A stretch of DNA of 64,000 nucleotides from Dipylidium caninum (GCA_017562135.1 QEYB01000347.1:1-64000); one strand, 5' to 3'; positions 25,151-37,330 are shown, numbered from the stretch's first letter. A program made the numbers and translations. The notes: generated by a model from the sequence alone, not told the origin.

Positions 25151-27865
25151 CTGCAAGAGGTTGACGGAGGAGATCGCGACATAACCCTGTGATCGTTCAT
25201 GAACAGACGAATTAATTTGTGGGATTGGAGAACAAGTGCTACATGTTTAAGTTGGTTAATTCGGAACGCTTAATGCTGCAAGCTATTTACCCATTGTACC
25301 AATTAGCGAGTTGGCTGTTGGGGCTGGCGAAGTGTGACCAAACTGCTGCGTAGTGTGTGAGCATTGTCTTATTGTCTTCACGATTTTCAATATAGTCACC
25401 GCTTTAAGCGGAGTCCCATGGCAGGAAGGAGGAGGAGAAAAAGTGTGAGCAGCAGTTGGTAGATGACGATGTGTTGAACGACGATATTGTCAGTGCCTAC
25501 CCGAGTGTGCATCGTCGTCCGAGCAATTTTGTGTCGCTCGTTAAGGGTGTCGCCATTCCTTGACATCCTCTGGATAACGACGCCAACTCAGATGGTTAAC
25601 AGTCAGCACGTGAACGGAAGCGTCAACGAGAGTCCGTTGCTGCAAGCACACATTACCGCACGCATTTGCATACGTCCTGATTTTAATTTACGTCAAGGTG
25701 AAGTGAAGTGGAAGGTGAAATTCAAACGAGGCCTTTAAAAAACTGCAGGGGAAATTCAAAGGGAAGAAGTAACAGTAGCGGAGAAGCGAGGCAGTAACTA
25801 GGAGTGAGATAGAAGTTCGTTGAATTTCGCATTACGTAGAGAGGAAACAGAGCCAAAGACGCAATCGTTTCACTCTAGCGACATATGTTGTGTGCGATCA
25901 AAGCATAGTCCGCCCAAACACAGTTGAATGCCATCAACATCCTTCCCCGAAGAGGTTAGAGGACGCCACCCTACACATGACATCAACCTCGCTCGACGAT
26001 TTCACAGGCGAGTGTGGACGAGTATGAGTGCGTATTGCCAATTTTCTCATTCGGTAGTGAAATTCTGATTTGGTGGTGAGGAAGAGATCTCGCAGGAAAA
26101 GTAGTTAAGTCGACATAAAGAAAAGCTTACGTTTCTTCAGACATTTTCTTTTCTGCTTAACTCCTGTTTTGTGCTCAGAAGTTCTGTTTACACACGTTCT
26201 GAGCGTTCAGTTGAAACCGTTTGAATGTGATGCAGACTGCCCCTCGGTCATTTGATTACTCCTTGGAATTGAAGGTTGTTTCCGTTGGGAGACAGGCCTA
26301 CAGCAGAATATATCGTCAGGGCGAGGAATTGGTCAGCAATTAGCCAGAAACATCCTCTCCAATTGCAAAACCAGTCCCATCGTCGCCTCCCTCCAACCGA
26401 TTTTTATAGCCCCAATGTGAGTGCAGTTTCACTGTAACTCGTCTTCCGACCAACTGCAAGTCATCCACTCGCTGAATACGCCTCGAACGTCCCACCGAAG
26501 TTCACGCGGTGACCTGTCAGCCGATAAGAGGATGGAAGTGTCTTTTCCTGCGTCCTCCACATACTCTGCATTCCAAGTACCGCTTCGAATGCCCTTCATT
26601 CTGACACATTTGCCGAGTTGACGTATCTGAGTTCTCCAACGTTATCCTTCCAGAATGCCTTGGAGCACACGTCGTCGTCTTCGGAAATTAAAGTTTCCCC
26701 TTAGGAATCGTCAAAAAAGACCATTTCTCTCGTTGATGTGCGCACCCGAGAGAAGTGTGGTTGGACGAGTATTTGTCTGCGGTGAGGGGAATAAGGCAGC
26801 GTTAGCAAGTTCGAAATCATCACTAAGGCGATGTCACGCTCAGTGGCCTTACAATATCGAGTGACATCCTGAAAGTGATGGTTGAAGATGGGTGGAAAGT
26901 TTGGACAGAATAGTTGGTCGCTGACTAACCACAACTCATTGCCTTCATCGTGAGAGGCGGTGGCATTGGTTAGCTCTCGCGTTTGGAAAACGGTGGTAGA
27001 TGAAAACGAAAAGCTGAGTGAGCTTATTCCTTCTTCTCCATGTTATTTAATCGTGTGATGATAAATGGAGGACGACGAAATATTTCGAGTCGTGTACTCA
27101 AGAAATGATGAAACTAACACTGTTTGAAGCTGACCGGTTCGTTAGTTAGACAGAGTCGATCGTGTGACTGAGTCCTCATGTTCGACAAATGCATCTCCTC
27201 CCACCCTTTCACTCCAAACCCTACATGGTCAACATCAGTGGAATTTCTAAGGGTGATCGTTAGCGTCCTCCAACCTGCGACTATGTTGGTTCAGAATGAG
27301 GTGGAGACAAACTCGCGTACACATTTTCTTGTGACTCTGTCTCAAGTTGATTGGCACGGGAGTCACTTGCCTGTGACACTGATGGAACCCATGGTGCTGA
27401 TGGGCTGGGTGAGAAGGCGGATCCTTGTACCTAAGCGTCATCCTCACAATGGTGTCTTAGCACACGAGTAGTCTTGACAATCGGCGTTGAACATGACGTC
27501 CTCAGAGAAAACCTGCTCATTATTACGCGACATTTGGTACGCATAGACCAGAGGGAAGAACGACTGATTCTCACTTGTCACACGACTAACCGTAGGGTCT
27601 GTGGTTGTAACCGTCATCCCCGTCAGGGAGCCATGGATTACGAATGGACCCGTCATGAATTCTCATTGTGTGCTTCGCACAACCGTCCCATAGCATCGCA
27701 TGTGAATGATGGGTGTGAGATGTCCCGATGAGAGAAAGTCGACTGCTAGGCGGTGACTCTCGAGGTCGACCTCACAATGTCATCCAAAATTATTTCAACT
27801 CAACTTGTCATGTTTCATCTCGTTTCCTCCAAGTATGACCTACGCTGCTTTTGTCCGAAAGTCGG
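25150..27865. other. 2.7 kb present only in the split R4 copy
   Basis: This interval interrupts R4 relative to its contiguous copy. I see no terminal repeats, target duplication or long coding frame marking it as an insertion. It could equally be the ancestral state, with a deletion at 39215. It holds only short open frames of no recognisable type. Confidence 0.5.
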
Positions 27866-28975
27866 TATTTCGTTTTGTTATGCAAGATTTGTTGGGCGTA
27901 ACCTGTTGTCGCTAAACGCCTTAAGGAATGCGCGTTTTCTTGAAGAGTTTCTTTCCATCTCATGCTTTCCACCAAACATGGCTTATTGAGGAATTATGCT
28001 GCCGCTACTCTCGGCGAACGGAATGAGTGGAGGCTAGTCACCAACCAGATATTCTGTCTCAACTGTCAACCCATTTCCACACAACCACCTACGAGATGTC
28101 ACTCATCATGACGATCATAGACGAACGAGAGGCAGCCCATCTGTGCGTGGAATCTCACCAAGTCTGATTCACTCCTCTCGGTGCACAGAAATAGTAGTGT
28201 TATCTCAATGCCCAAGATGACATCACTCGAGTCAACTTAATGCATTAGAGAGATACAAGGCATTTTGGCAGGCGATCAAGGCAAGCGAGGAAAAGCATGC
28301 CAACCGCAAGCGGATGGATGGTCACCGTGTGAAAGTCGGTCTGGCGTGCGAGCAGGGATCAGTGGGCAGATGAATTGCGGTTTGTTGAGCTCAACTTAAG
28401 AAAAAGTCTTTCCGTGGAAGAGTTGCAGTCAAGTGGACTCAACACAAAACTATAAAAATCGGTTGAGAAGGGTGGTACGGGCTGACTGTCCTCGCAAGGT
28501 GGAGAGTGCGTACCTCGCTGACCAGCATTTTCCTTCGCAGTTGGCCATTGACGGAATCTTCTACTGTCGGAATCTCTACCCGATAAAGACAACCACCGCC
28601 CCGAAGAGTTATCAGACGAAATAGCGTCAGTCTTTATCCTATACCAACGGTTTCAACTCGCCGACCGGATCGTGGGTACGAAAAATTCTGCACACAAAAT
28701 AGGGCCAGAAAAAGGGGAATAACCTTTGGTGAAAGAATCTTTTCTTCGAGGTAACAGAAAGCGGTTTCGAAGTGAATTATGCCGGCTAAGTGCCCTCCAC
28801 TTCTGTCACAGATCTCCTCCCTCGCCTTGCAAAACCCTTTTTTAGAATGAGCCCTTTTGGAAAGTCGGCCGGATGAAGAGAATTGGCGACTTAGTACTCA
28901 CACCCTTTTCCACATTGGCCTGTTAAATCGTCGAGTGGGTTTGATGTCATGTGTAAGTGGCGCTCAACTGCGGTT
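27865..28975 (+). repeat. R4 repeat, second part of the split copy
   Basis: It is colinear with 39222-40350 over about 1.1 kb. Long shared blocks include CTCTCGGTGCACAGAAA, ATTTTGGCAGGCG, TATAAAAATCGGTTGAGAAG, GACCAGCATTTTCCTTC and GCCTGTTAAATCGTCGA. It is interrupted by stops in all frames, so no gene is called. Confidence 0.75.
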
Positions 28976-29521
28976 GGACGAGGAATACTTCGATCGCACA
29001 CATCATGAGTTGGTAGAGTGAAATGAGGGCGTCATCGGTTCTCCTTCCTCTCCATGTAATGCGGGCGAGATATGAAGAAGGAGCTATTCAAACGTCAAGC
29101 ATGCCGGCTATCAGCCGCTGCAGAAATCGGAGACTAAGTGAAAAACACAAGCATCAAGAGGGTGCGGCAACAACTCCAACATGAACGTGGCTGGTCTCCT
29201 CACCGTCTCTTATCTTCATCCCACCATCGCGGATCGCGATCTTTCCATGCTTTGTCTTAATAGCCTATACATTTTCCAGAAGTCTGTATGTCTCTCGAGT
29301 CAGCCTTTCGCCTACTCATTGCAAAATTTCGACCATTGCGAAAGAAAAATGCAAAGAAAAGCGTTGATTGTGCTGTTTTGTGCATTTCTCGTCTTCAATC
29401 TCCAAGCGCCCTTTTCTGAAGTGCGGCAACAACAGATTCCATTTGTAAATTGTGACCTTGCAAAATAACATGCAGAAAAGGTGGTGAGATCCTTTGAAAA
29501 TCCTGCGCAGAGAGTAACTGC

Positions 29522-29694
29522 TCCTACGTGGAAGCGATGCCGTTCAACCGACGGTATAATGGCGCCTTCTTTTGTAATTCGCCAGCGCTTCTTTTTCTCT
29601 TCCGCCTCCTGTTCAATGGAGTCCAGCGGACGAAACAGTTTGCTATCCACTTTCTGCATTGCCACATCATCTTCAGCATCTGCTTCCTTAGAGT
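29522..29694 (-). CDS. Exon-like charged segment
   Basis: On the minus strand a pyrimidine tract and CTCTAAG acceptor near 29695 are followed by an open, strongly charged frame (EADAEDDVAMQKVDSKLF, then EQEAEEKKKRWRITKEG). A possible donor CAC|GTAGGA follows. The frame stays open to 29312. No family is recognised. Confidence 0.25.
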
Positions 29695-30194
29695 CAGTAA
29701 AGGGCAAACATCAAGAGCCATTGGAGCCGTGAAGGAGTGAAGGCTGGCGCACACTCCGTTGGCCATTTTTAGGCAACTTAATACAGCGGAGTAGGGTTGG
29801 GCCTGTGATTCGGACTATAAGATAAATTCAAATCATCTGCGCAGCTATTCCGAGTCCTGTGGCATTAGAGAGCATCTGCGTGGATGAGTAAGTATCCAGG
29901 CTTGAGATGTGCGTCTCAGACTCCATTTCTCATGGCAGCGTTTAATCACCGCCTACGCATGCGTAAACAAAACTAGGCAGTGAAAAGTTCCTCTTCGATG
30001 AGAAAGAAACCCCAACGAAGGGTGCGCAGAGCATGTCGAACAGCCACACACATCGACGGCTTAACTGGCAGAGATGCAATTTTCGTCGGCGAAGGTGATT
30101 TACCTCTTCGACCGCATTCACTCTGCAGGTGGTGAGACACCGTGCGGAAAGTTGGAACTAATGGATCGAAGGGAGGTGGGTTGCGCCCCCTGTT

Positions 30195-30351
30195 ATGCTA
30201 TCACTTCGAGGAAAAAGACTGGAGCTTCCCTCCGGAGAGGAGATGACCGCCTACCAAGGCTATGTTGAGTATCTCAAACGTATGGAAATGCGACCAGTCA
30301 CTATAGATTTGCTCGATATTCAACACTCGTTTCATATTTTGCAACATGGTA
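30195..30351 (+). CDS. Exon-like segment with a TFIIS-N-like motif
   Basis: From an ATG the frame reads through YLKRMEMRPVTIDLL to a CATG|GTAATT donor at 30351. LK(R/K)..x.P(V/I)T(I/V)D(L/I)L is the first half of the TFIIS N-terminal (LW) domain found in TFIIS and elongin A. The second half of that domain is not seen after the match. It could be an isolated or decayed exon, or chance over about 14 positions. Confidence 0.2.
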
Positions 30352-30544
30352 ATTTGCCGTTTTCTTGGCAGTATTTCAATGGCAACGAAGCTTTTCCGCG
30401 TCTCCAATCTTCCCCTTAACCAGACACACTATTTTTCTTCCTCCAGCCTGCCTAACGATTGCACTGCTGCCCACTTTACTTCACGCTTCCTGTGCATAGA
30501 GGGAAATGGTCACGCATGAGCAGAGCATTCGGAGCTGGAGCATA

Positions 30545-30975
30545 GATTAGACAGTGAACACTTCACCTCTTCTTACTGCCCTGCACCGCTGCCAATGGCA
30601 AAAGGACGACAAGGCTTCCTCGCCAGCCTGCATTTCCCCATCACAAAGCACAGATTGGAGAAAAAAAGGGCTGAATGGAAAGTGTTGCTTGCAGCGCCTA
30701 CTCGGTCGAAATGAGAGAAGTCCCATGATAGGACCTGAAATAGGCCCAAAAGTCGGTCGACTTCTTTCGACTACACCTCGAGCTCTTCCTATGTGTAGGC
30801 CCTGGAGAGAGTGAAGAACCGTCATCTTCGAGTAGTCCGGTCACCTCTCTGCTCACTAGTCAACTGTGACTGGATGTCAGTTGAAGAGTTTTATTCACAG
30901 CTGACGTCTTCTCTAAATTGGAATTCCGCTCACTACTCACTAGATGAGCGGCAGTCAGTGTAATTGTCAAGTCAT
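30545..30975 (-). repeat. R1 repeat, copy d (inverted)
   Basis: The reverse complement reads through the 5' block (GAGAAGACGTCAGCTGTGAA), GTCGAAAGAAGTCGACCGAC, GGCCTATTTCAGG and CGACCGAGTAGGCGCTGCAA. It is colinear with copies a and b and truncated at its 3' end. Confidence 0.65.
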
Positions 30976-32389
30976 GCACAGCCTACTGCAATTCAACGGA
31001 AGCCTGTTATTCTCGAACAATTTCCGTACACACTTCTAATTTGACTTCTCAAAGCGTCCAACTCCCCACAGCGTTACACGAGAAGTCCTAGGTGAAAAGA
31101 TAGCTGCGATTGAAGAAACAGAAGAGGAGGAAATAGGAATCTCGAACGAGCGAAGAGAACAGTGCGGTGGGGAGTGGTGAGGAGGGGGCAGGCTTGGAAC
31201 AGCTTATGGGACTCATAGCGGCATATGTGGGTGTATTTGGAGAATGCCACGACGCACTCACCAATACCAAACCCACAGCTTATACCCTCCAAAATCACCC
31301 AACTCACCGTTCCCTCAATCGTCCATCACCGAGGAAACGGCCGAATTTTCTCCTCTCTAGACCTATGCTTTTAGCCCTGTACAATTTCGTGGAGGCTTCT
31401 AATGCGCTTTCCACTTGACAACTTTGCATCCTCAAAAATCATCGTAGCCACCAACCCGACCTCTTCACTTGTAGATGGTGGGATGGAGTTGCAGCCATTT
31501 GACTGTCATCCTGATCTTTTAAGTTTCTCGTGGTTACAGAGGATTACCGCCTTAACGGACTTTCGTTACAACGTCAGAGATATACTGCTCATCATACAAT
31601 TGTCGTGGAGGTAGAGTTTTCGCATTCCCTAGATGGGTAGCGAATATTGTTAGGCGAGACTGAGAAGAAGTGGATTTGATAGGAGAGCATTCGGGGTCTC
31701 CAACCAATCTCCGAATGCCATGAAGACCAAAATTTTGCTAATAAAAGCCTCAGTCAATGGGGAGCCGTTGCTCCCACCTTTGGGGTCACATTCTCCACAG
31801 AGGTGCTTTGCTCGTAGATACGTAGTTGAGCTGGAGCACTTGGACCTGCTTCAGCCTCGCCTTCACTCACGCGGTACGCGTCGGACGCTGTCTCTGTCAT
31901 AGCCAATAACCCCTCTACTCCGCTGCCGGCTTAGCAGATTCGGCATGACCACTGGTGTTGGCATGGCCTCTGACTTGCATTTGCTCTCCCTCACCTTGCA
32001 TTGCCCACATCCTCGACCCTCCTGCTGTCCGTTACTTCGGCCAACTTTGTCCAAATTACCTCAGGACCTACACGGAGTCGAAACCGATGGAGGTTGGAAC
32101 ACGGCGCAGTCTGATGCTATTCAGGTCGAAAGTGACTACCGAAACGTCACGCTTGATGCGGCCTTCACGTCAAGATAAAACTCGCCGCTTAACGTCAAAG
32201 CTCTTACATTGCCTGTTTTCCTTCAGACAACATGTCATTGTTTTCGATGACGAGAACTTGTGAGAGAATTAAGTAAAGTAAACATTTATCAAGCCCTATG
32301 AATGCCTTGATAACTTTATTTATCATAAGCTCAGCTTGACTAAGGGCCTTCGATAGAATTGTGTAAATTTTCACGTCACTTCCACGTTA
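30976..32389. other. No gene recognised
   Basis: Short frames only. 31340-31430 may be an old repeat shared with 9800-9900. Confidence 0.3.
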
Positions 32390-32610
32390 GTTGTCAACCC
32401 TTGTGTCCAACTCGTCTGCTTCACTTGTTGCCCATCTCCTCTTGTTATCCAGTCCTTTCCGGCCAACATTACGGCTGGCTGGGTGGACCTGATGCATCGG
32501 CGACTTTCTTGCTTTGCACCATCGTCTCGCCTTTCTTCTCGCACCCCCGCGGCCCATCTCACCGCCGAACTTTTCGCAATGTCGAAGTGTTCGCCGCAAA
32601 GTCTAGAGCC
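32390..32610 (+). repeat. R3 repeat, copy b
   Basis: It is colinear with the first 250 bases of copy a: TTGTGTCCAACTCGTCTGCT, then CTTGCTTTGCA and CGCGGCCCATCTCACCGCC. The 3' 75-base block is missing. Confidence 0.5.
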
Positions 32611-33952
32611 CCCTAACGACTGCAAGGCTCTAATCTCCTCGATGTTTAGTAGATTTGGAGCTCATTTCCGAGTTAAATGGCACTTGTTTATTGTTCACTG
32701 TGGCCTACCCAAATTCTGATGAACTCATAGCAACTATGACTTTTCTAAGCGTTGACGATGAGTTTTTTTATGCGGCCCATCGTGGCGACAAGTCGCGGTG
32801 GGGAAGTTGTGCAGTTCGTGGTGAATCACGTTGGCTAATGACTCTCATCTGCTGTTGTGACAACTGACGGTGAGCTGGTGCCTTCGTCATCCACCTCGGA
32901 CAGTCATTTATTTTACGATTTTTCCTCTGTCCTCTACCGTGATGAGGTTTGACCAGTCAGGCGATCATGTTGAAGAGCTAACAGAGCCTGTCGAGCAACA
33001 GAAGAGGTGGGAAGTGGACAAGATACTGAGAGAGCTACCTTTGGACGCCGATCAATGAGCCAAAGTGGTGTAGTGGTAATGACTATAGTGGCTGAGAATC
33101 CCACTGGAAACATGTGCGAACACATCAGTTTACTTTTACATTTAAACTAAATGCTATCGCCGTTTCTCTCATCTCTCCCTCTCTTCGCCTGACATCCACC
33201 ATCCACTTGAACATCCTCCGTGTGCCACACTTATTGCGGGGCAAAAGTTGACAGGAAGAGTCTCGGGAAACCCACAAATGATGAGACTGAGTGTTGGTCA
33301 CTTGGCGGCCCGTCGATAGAGGAAAGAACTTCAAGGCGACTAGCACGGCAACATCAGAATCCTTTAACGTAAGTCCAATGGTCAAAACTCACTTTCACAA
33401 ACTCATTTTATGCACCCTTCGCGTCCATCTCACATTCCGTGCCCACCTCAGCCTCGAGAAAATTCTCCCTAGTGCTCCACTGAACTAAGTTAACGTCACT
33501 CTCAATTCGCCAAATTAAGTCTGGCTATTTTAATTCAAGACGGTTGAGATGCTGCAAGTGACGTGGGAGAACGCCTTCAGCGCTACAAGACATAACGTTC
33601 GAGCACAAAGTCGCGCATTACGACCTCATCAAAGCACAGACCACGTGGTGCACTCAACCCCCCTTCGTCTGCTTCGAGGCAGTCAAGCCTCCCTCGAGCA
33701 CTCAGTTTCGAGTCAGCCACACATTCGAGAGTGTTTCCTTGCCTTCGCCAGAGGTCACAGATACTCAATCCGCGTTTCTGTCGCCACCAGTTGTGCCTGG
33801 CACATTCTCAGCAGCCGGAACCTGTGGAGATCGAAACAGGTTGAGAGGTGTCCGTGTAGATGCGGAGGCATTACAAATTGGCAACTTAGTCACTTTATGC
33901 CTCCACATGTAGCGACGAGGAAGAAAGTTCTGTAGACTTTTCCAATGCCGGT
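32611..33952. other. No gene recognised
   Basis: Frames up to 128 codons (33549-33935) carry no motif. A tRNA-like segment near 33060 was examined and not accepted. Confidence 0.3.
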
Positions 33953-34459
33953 ACATTACTCGTCTTGCGATTTGTGCAGATCAAGCCATTTCTTTTCCGC
34001 TTTCCTCGGAAAGGTGAACATTGCCACGTCAAGACGAGACTGTTTCTGGCGACAGCGAAAAGACGGAGCTCTTCAACTGAATCTAATTCCACCTCGACAA
34101 AGTTCTTTTCTGATCACGTAGTTAGTGCCGCCCAGGCAAGATTTCTGCCTTCCGTCCAGTTGCGAGTTCACGGTAAGGCCACCGCCAAGTCTCCTCCAAC
34201 ATTCACCAACTTGGTGGTGCCAGTAGGCGTGTCGCGGACATTCCACTTTGAGGTTAACATCGATTACTTGCAAGCAGACGGTCTCGTGACAAAATCATTC
34301 GAAGTTCTCGCATCGATGCCCCGTTCGAGTGCGGACCCAAAGTTGCGTTTGACATCAATTTTAGACTGCGCAAATGAAAAAAATTGGCCTAAGTCCATTA
34401 GCCAAGAACATGAGTGCACCAGGCTGTTGAGCACATCGTCCTCACTCGTTCAACAATGA
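33953..34459 (+). CDS. Exon-like ORF of 164 codons
   Basis: A TTTGTGCAG acceptor-like site at about 33979 precedes a long frame ending TGA at 34459. The peptide is Ser/Thr-rich at first, then contains VPVGVSRTFHFEVNIDYLQ. No family is recognised. The length alone is not significant. Confidence 0.2.
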   Translation, partial: TLLVLRFVQIKPFLFRFPRKGEHCHVKTRLFLATAKRRSSSTESNSTSTKFFSDHVVSAAQARFLPSVQLRVHGKATAKSPPTFTNLVVPVGVSRTFHFEVNIDYLQADGLVTKSFEVLASMPRSSADPKLRLTSILDCANEKNWPKSISQEHECTRLLSTSSSLVQQ

Positions 34460-34895
34460 TCTTTTGTGCTTTCACGGCTGCCATCCACGTGCTTCGGACA
34501 GCCCTTCGGTTCCTACTTTTAGCCCCTTTCCTCCTTCTCCTCATCGTCTCTGTCCCCCTTTGACCTTCACCTCTTTTCATCCCTCTCTACACTGCGCAAA
34601 TAAAATGTCGAGGTGCAAAGTATTTTTACGGGAACGGTTCAGCTTTAAACATGTCCTGCGTGCACGACAGTTTAGTATGTTTTATTTCCAGGGTCAAGAG
34701 AGATCTTCCGTAAAGTATAAACGGTCAAGTCACAATGTTGTCTTATTCTTCACCACTTTTCTCGCGAGCTTTAAATCTGAAAAGCTGATGTCTCCCTCAG
34801 GGCCTTCTTTGCTCCTAAGCGATGAGGGAGGTTGCAACCAGCCCATTGTCAGCCTGTCGTTTTCGACTGTCCTTGGCTAAGAAGACGACTTTAGT

Positions 34896-35096
34896 CTTGA
34901 TGGTGTTTCTTTACAACACAAAAAAGCACAGTTTTGCAGCCGAATAGTTTTATGCAAATGAAGACGACCAGCGGGATGCGCTTTGACGGAAAGGGAGGAG
35001 TGAATGCGACATAGTGCCTTAAACGTAATCTAATCAACCTCTGTGTCATCTGTCGCATCTACACCCTGCTCACTCCAATCTCCCCAACTTCTTCTA
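34896..35096 (+). repeat. R2 repeat, copy b, abutting R1 copy e
   Basis: This is the partner of 5400-5660. Its right end is within a few bases of the inverted R1 copy at 35100. R1 may have inserted here, or the two may form one larger composite unit. Confidence 0.55.
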
Positions 35097-35099
35097 TGG

Positions 35100-35440
35100 T
35101 GGGGTGTAAGTCCCAACTGCATGCAGTCGGACATGGTTCAATTCATCTTCTCTGGCTGCTCCAAACTGCGACATAAGCACTGGTAAATGGACGACATGAC
35201 CTCTTCCTGCAACTCTGCTTCAGCTAGCATCGCTGCTACACTAAACAGAGATTATTTTTAAAAGGACGGAAAAAGGACCTACACTTGTATCGCCCACTTG
35301 GTCCAGTTGAGGAAAGCCCTGTGAGAGAGTCTTAAATAGGCCCACACATCGGGCAGTTTCTTTCCATCGCCTCTCGAACTGTCTAGATGAACAGACGCTT
35401 GACGGTGCAGAGAACGGATGGCAGCTTTCAGTTAATTCGG
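35100..35440 (-). repeat. R1 repeat, copy e (inverted)
   Basis: The reverse complement reads GGAAAGAAACTGCCCGA, GGGCCTATTTAAG and ACCAAGTGGGCG, then GATGCTAGCTGAAGCAGAG. It encodes SSIYQCLC where copy a encodes SSIYRCLC. It directly abuts an R2 copy on its left. Confidence 0.65.
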
Positions 35441-35445
35441 CACTT

Positions 35446-35462
35446 TCCTCCTCCTCCTCCTC
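35446..35462 (+). repeat. (CTC)n run
   Basis: Five to six CCT units lie just outside the inverted R1 copy e. Confidence 0.7.
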
Positions 35463-35699
35463 ATCGTCGTCTTAATTGGGCGTAGAGGCGACTTCAGAAC
35501 TTATTGAGTTGTCTGTGAGATCGGAGGACGATAAAGACGAGTTGCCCACATCGTGAGGCTGAGGAACGTATAGACAGAAGTGATCGTTTGTCGAAGCTGG
35601 TGGTTGCCCCAATTCAGCAAGTGGTAGATCGTCCGTGTTTCCTATCGAGTTGTCGGAGGCGTCCATTGCTCACTTTGGATGTGCGTACGTACCACCGAT

Positions 35700-36510
35700 G
35701 GCGAACTGTGACAGTGAACTGGATTGGTCGGCGTTTAGGAGGTCACTGGAATTCGATGGATGGTGCTGAGAGGTCGGACGCCCAAAAGCCCATCAGAGGG
35801 CAGTTTTAGATTGGGGAAGAGCACAGGCAGTTAATTGGGGAGCGAAAAATCCTTGGTTTTGTTTTCTGGTTCATAGCCTTCTCGAGCCTGAAGACGCTGA
35901 CGAGGAGCCTTTGGCCGTATTCCTCTTGGTCTACGTCCTTACGACACTAATCCCGATACCACGTCACCCGCACCCTATCCTGCCTGACGGTTCTGGTTGA
36001 GGTGACGACCATTGGACGCCGTTTATTCATTCACTGACGCTTGTCAAAGTAGGAGGCAACCAGTTAGACTTCCCCACGAAGCCCGCTGGCAAACTCGGAC
36101 AATCTACTGATTGTTGACTTGGAACATCCGCCAACATTGACAAACGAACCCTTCTGTTGCACGTTCTTTTGCCCCACAGTGTGGAAATTGATGACCACAA
36201 CTTGTCTCTATCGCCCAGCCGAAACCTCGCCTCCACGGGCAACGACAAGGACGACGAGGTAATCGCGGACGATAACGTGGAGGAGGAAATTGAAAAAATA
36301 ACTGAGAGAAACTTACGCGATTTTGCAGAATACCTTGAAGCACTTCTTCACAGAATCTTCGGAATGCAGCCATTCGTGTTTCTGCTCCTGCATGCAAGAA
36401 GAGTTGACTCGCGAGCGGAGGTGAATCACTACCATGCCCACGGCGTCTTCACATTGAGAATTACGGAGGCTGTGGAAAAGAACATCATCAAATTGTACGG
36501 ACAAAATGTG
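35700..36510 (+). repeat. R5 tandem repeat, first copy
   Basis: Two blocks match the second copy: 35710-35890 (TTTAGGAGGTCACTGGAATT, GAGGTCGGACGCCCAAAAGC) and 36205-36500. About 300 bases between them have no counterpart at 37.9-38.4 kb. The second block carries the aligned reading frame described separately. Confidence 0.65.
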
Positions 36511-36540
36511 AGGAGGCGCTCAGGCGAGACGACGCAATAG
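36157..36540 (+). CDS. Unknown protein with acidic N-terminal part, R5 first copy
   Basis: A 127-codon frame reads an acidic segment (DDEVIADDNVEEEIEKITER), a hydrophobic stretch around MQPFVFLLLHARR and a basic tail. Over about 200 bases the second R5 copy aligns without indels, and many differences are silent (GCC TCC against GCC TCT, GAC GAC against GAC GAT). This is the pattern expected if the unit was once coding. The start is uncertain and an upstream exon is possible. The function is unknown. Confidence 0.35.
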   Translation: MHVLLPHSVEIDDHNLSLSPSRNLASTGNDKDDEVIADDNVEEEIEKITERNLRDFAEYLEALLHRIFGMQPFVFLLLHARRVDSRAEVNHYHAHGVFTLRITEAVEKNIIKLYGQNVRRRSGETTQ

Positions 36541-37184
36541 GCGAAGAAGCATGGTTTCATGTGAATGAGATGAAAGTAACCAAACAGGCAGAGTTTGGTT
36601 TGCTTTCGGATTTGGTTTCAGAGACGATTTCACTGTAGGACGCGCTGGTGTGGAATTGGTGGTGGAGAGAACGTTTTTACTATTAAACATGGAGCAGTCG
36701 AAAATGGAAAGCCAAACAGTACGAAGAACTGGGTGGTTCATTAGAATTAAAGCATCGTTAAGTGAGAATATGGGAAGAGCAGAGCCAGGATAACTTTGTT
36801 ACTGATATTTGCGATCTCGATGGCTGCATTTTGTCCTTTTTCGTGCATCAAGCGGCACATATCCCATTTCGCTTTCGAATAAATTCACTTTCCGTGCGCT
36901 GATTGGCGTGATTCCCCAGCCAGCCTTGGAAGATAAGAAGTCTCATTCGCATTCACGTTTACTTCAACATGCGTTATTCTCCACTCTGAACAGTTAATCG
37001 GACAAAATTAGGGCTCCCGGTGATCAGAGATGATCCCACAAAGGTTCTTGCTGCGTCCTCACACCGGACTTTGTGCCATTGTAGGACGTGTGCCTGGTGG
37101 GGTATCTCGTGCTTACTAATTCCATTTTCACGTGAATTCAACATCGACAACGCTAGCTGCTCGACTTTCGTGTGTCATTTGAGA

Positions 37185-37330
37185 GCGCCGAAGACTTGAA
37201 GGCCAGGCCTGAAAGCGTCAGCGAATTGAAACACAAACATGCTAGCAGTAGTAGCAGGCAAACGAGACCGGGTTTTCATTCCAGCAAAACGTAATTTTTC
37301 CATTACTCAACGCTCCATTTAACATCAGTC
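37185..37330 (+). repeat. R6 repeat, copy c
   Basis: It contains both the block shared with 18515-18620 (AGTAGTAGCAGGCA) and the block shared with 17060-17170 (GGTTTTCATTCCAGCAA). This ties the three copies into one family. Confidence 0.5.

Noticed and set aside
9800..31430. Possible ninth repeat family linking 9800-9900 with 31340-31430
   Set aside because: Only scattered short matches were found, not strong enough to separate from chance by eye.
33060..33122. tRNA-like sequence (GTGGTGTAGTGGTAATGAC... GAATCCC)
   Set aside because: It resembles a tRNA A-box and anticodon-arm region, but there is no good B-box (GGTTCRANNCC) and the acceptor stem does not pair. At most it is a worn tRNA-derived repeat.
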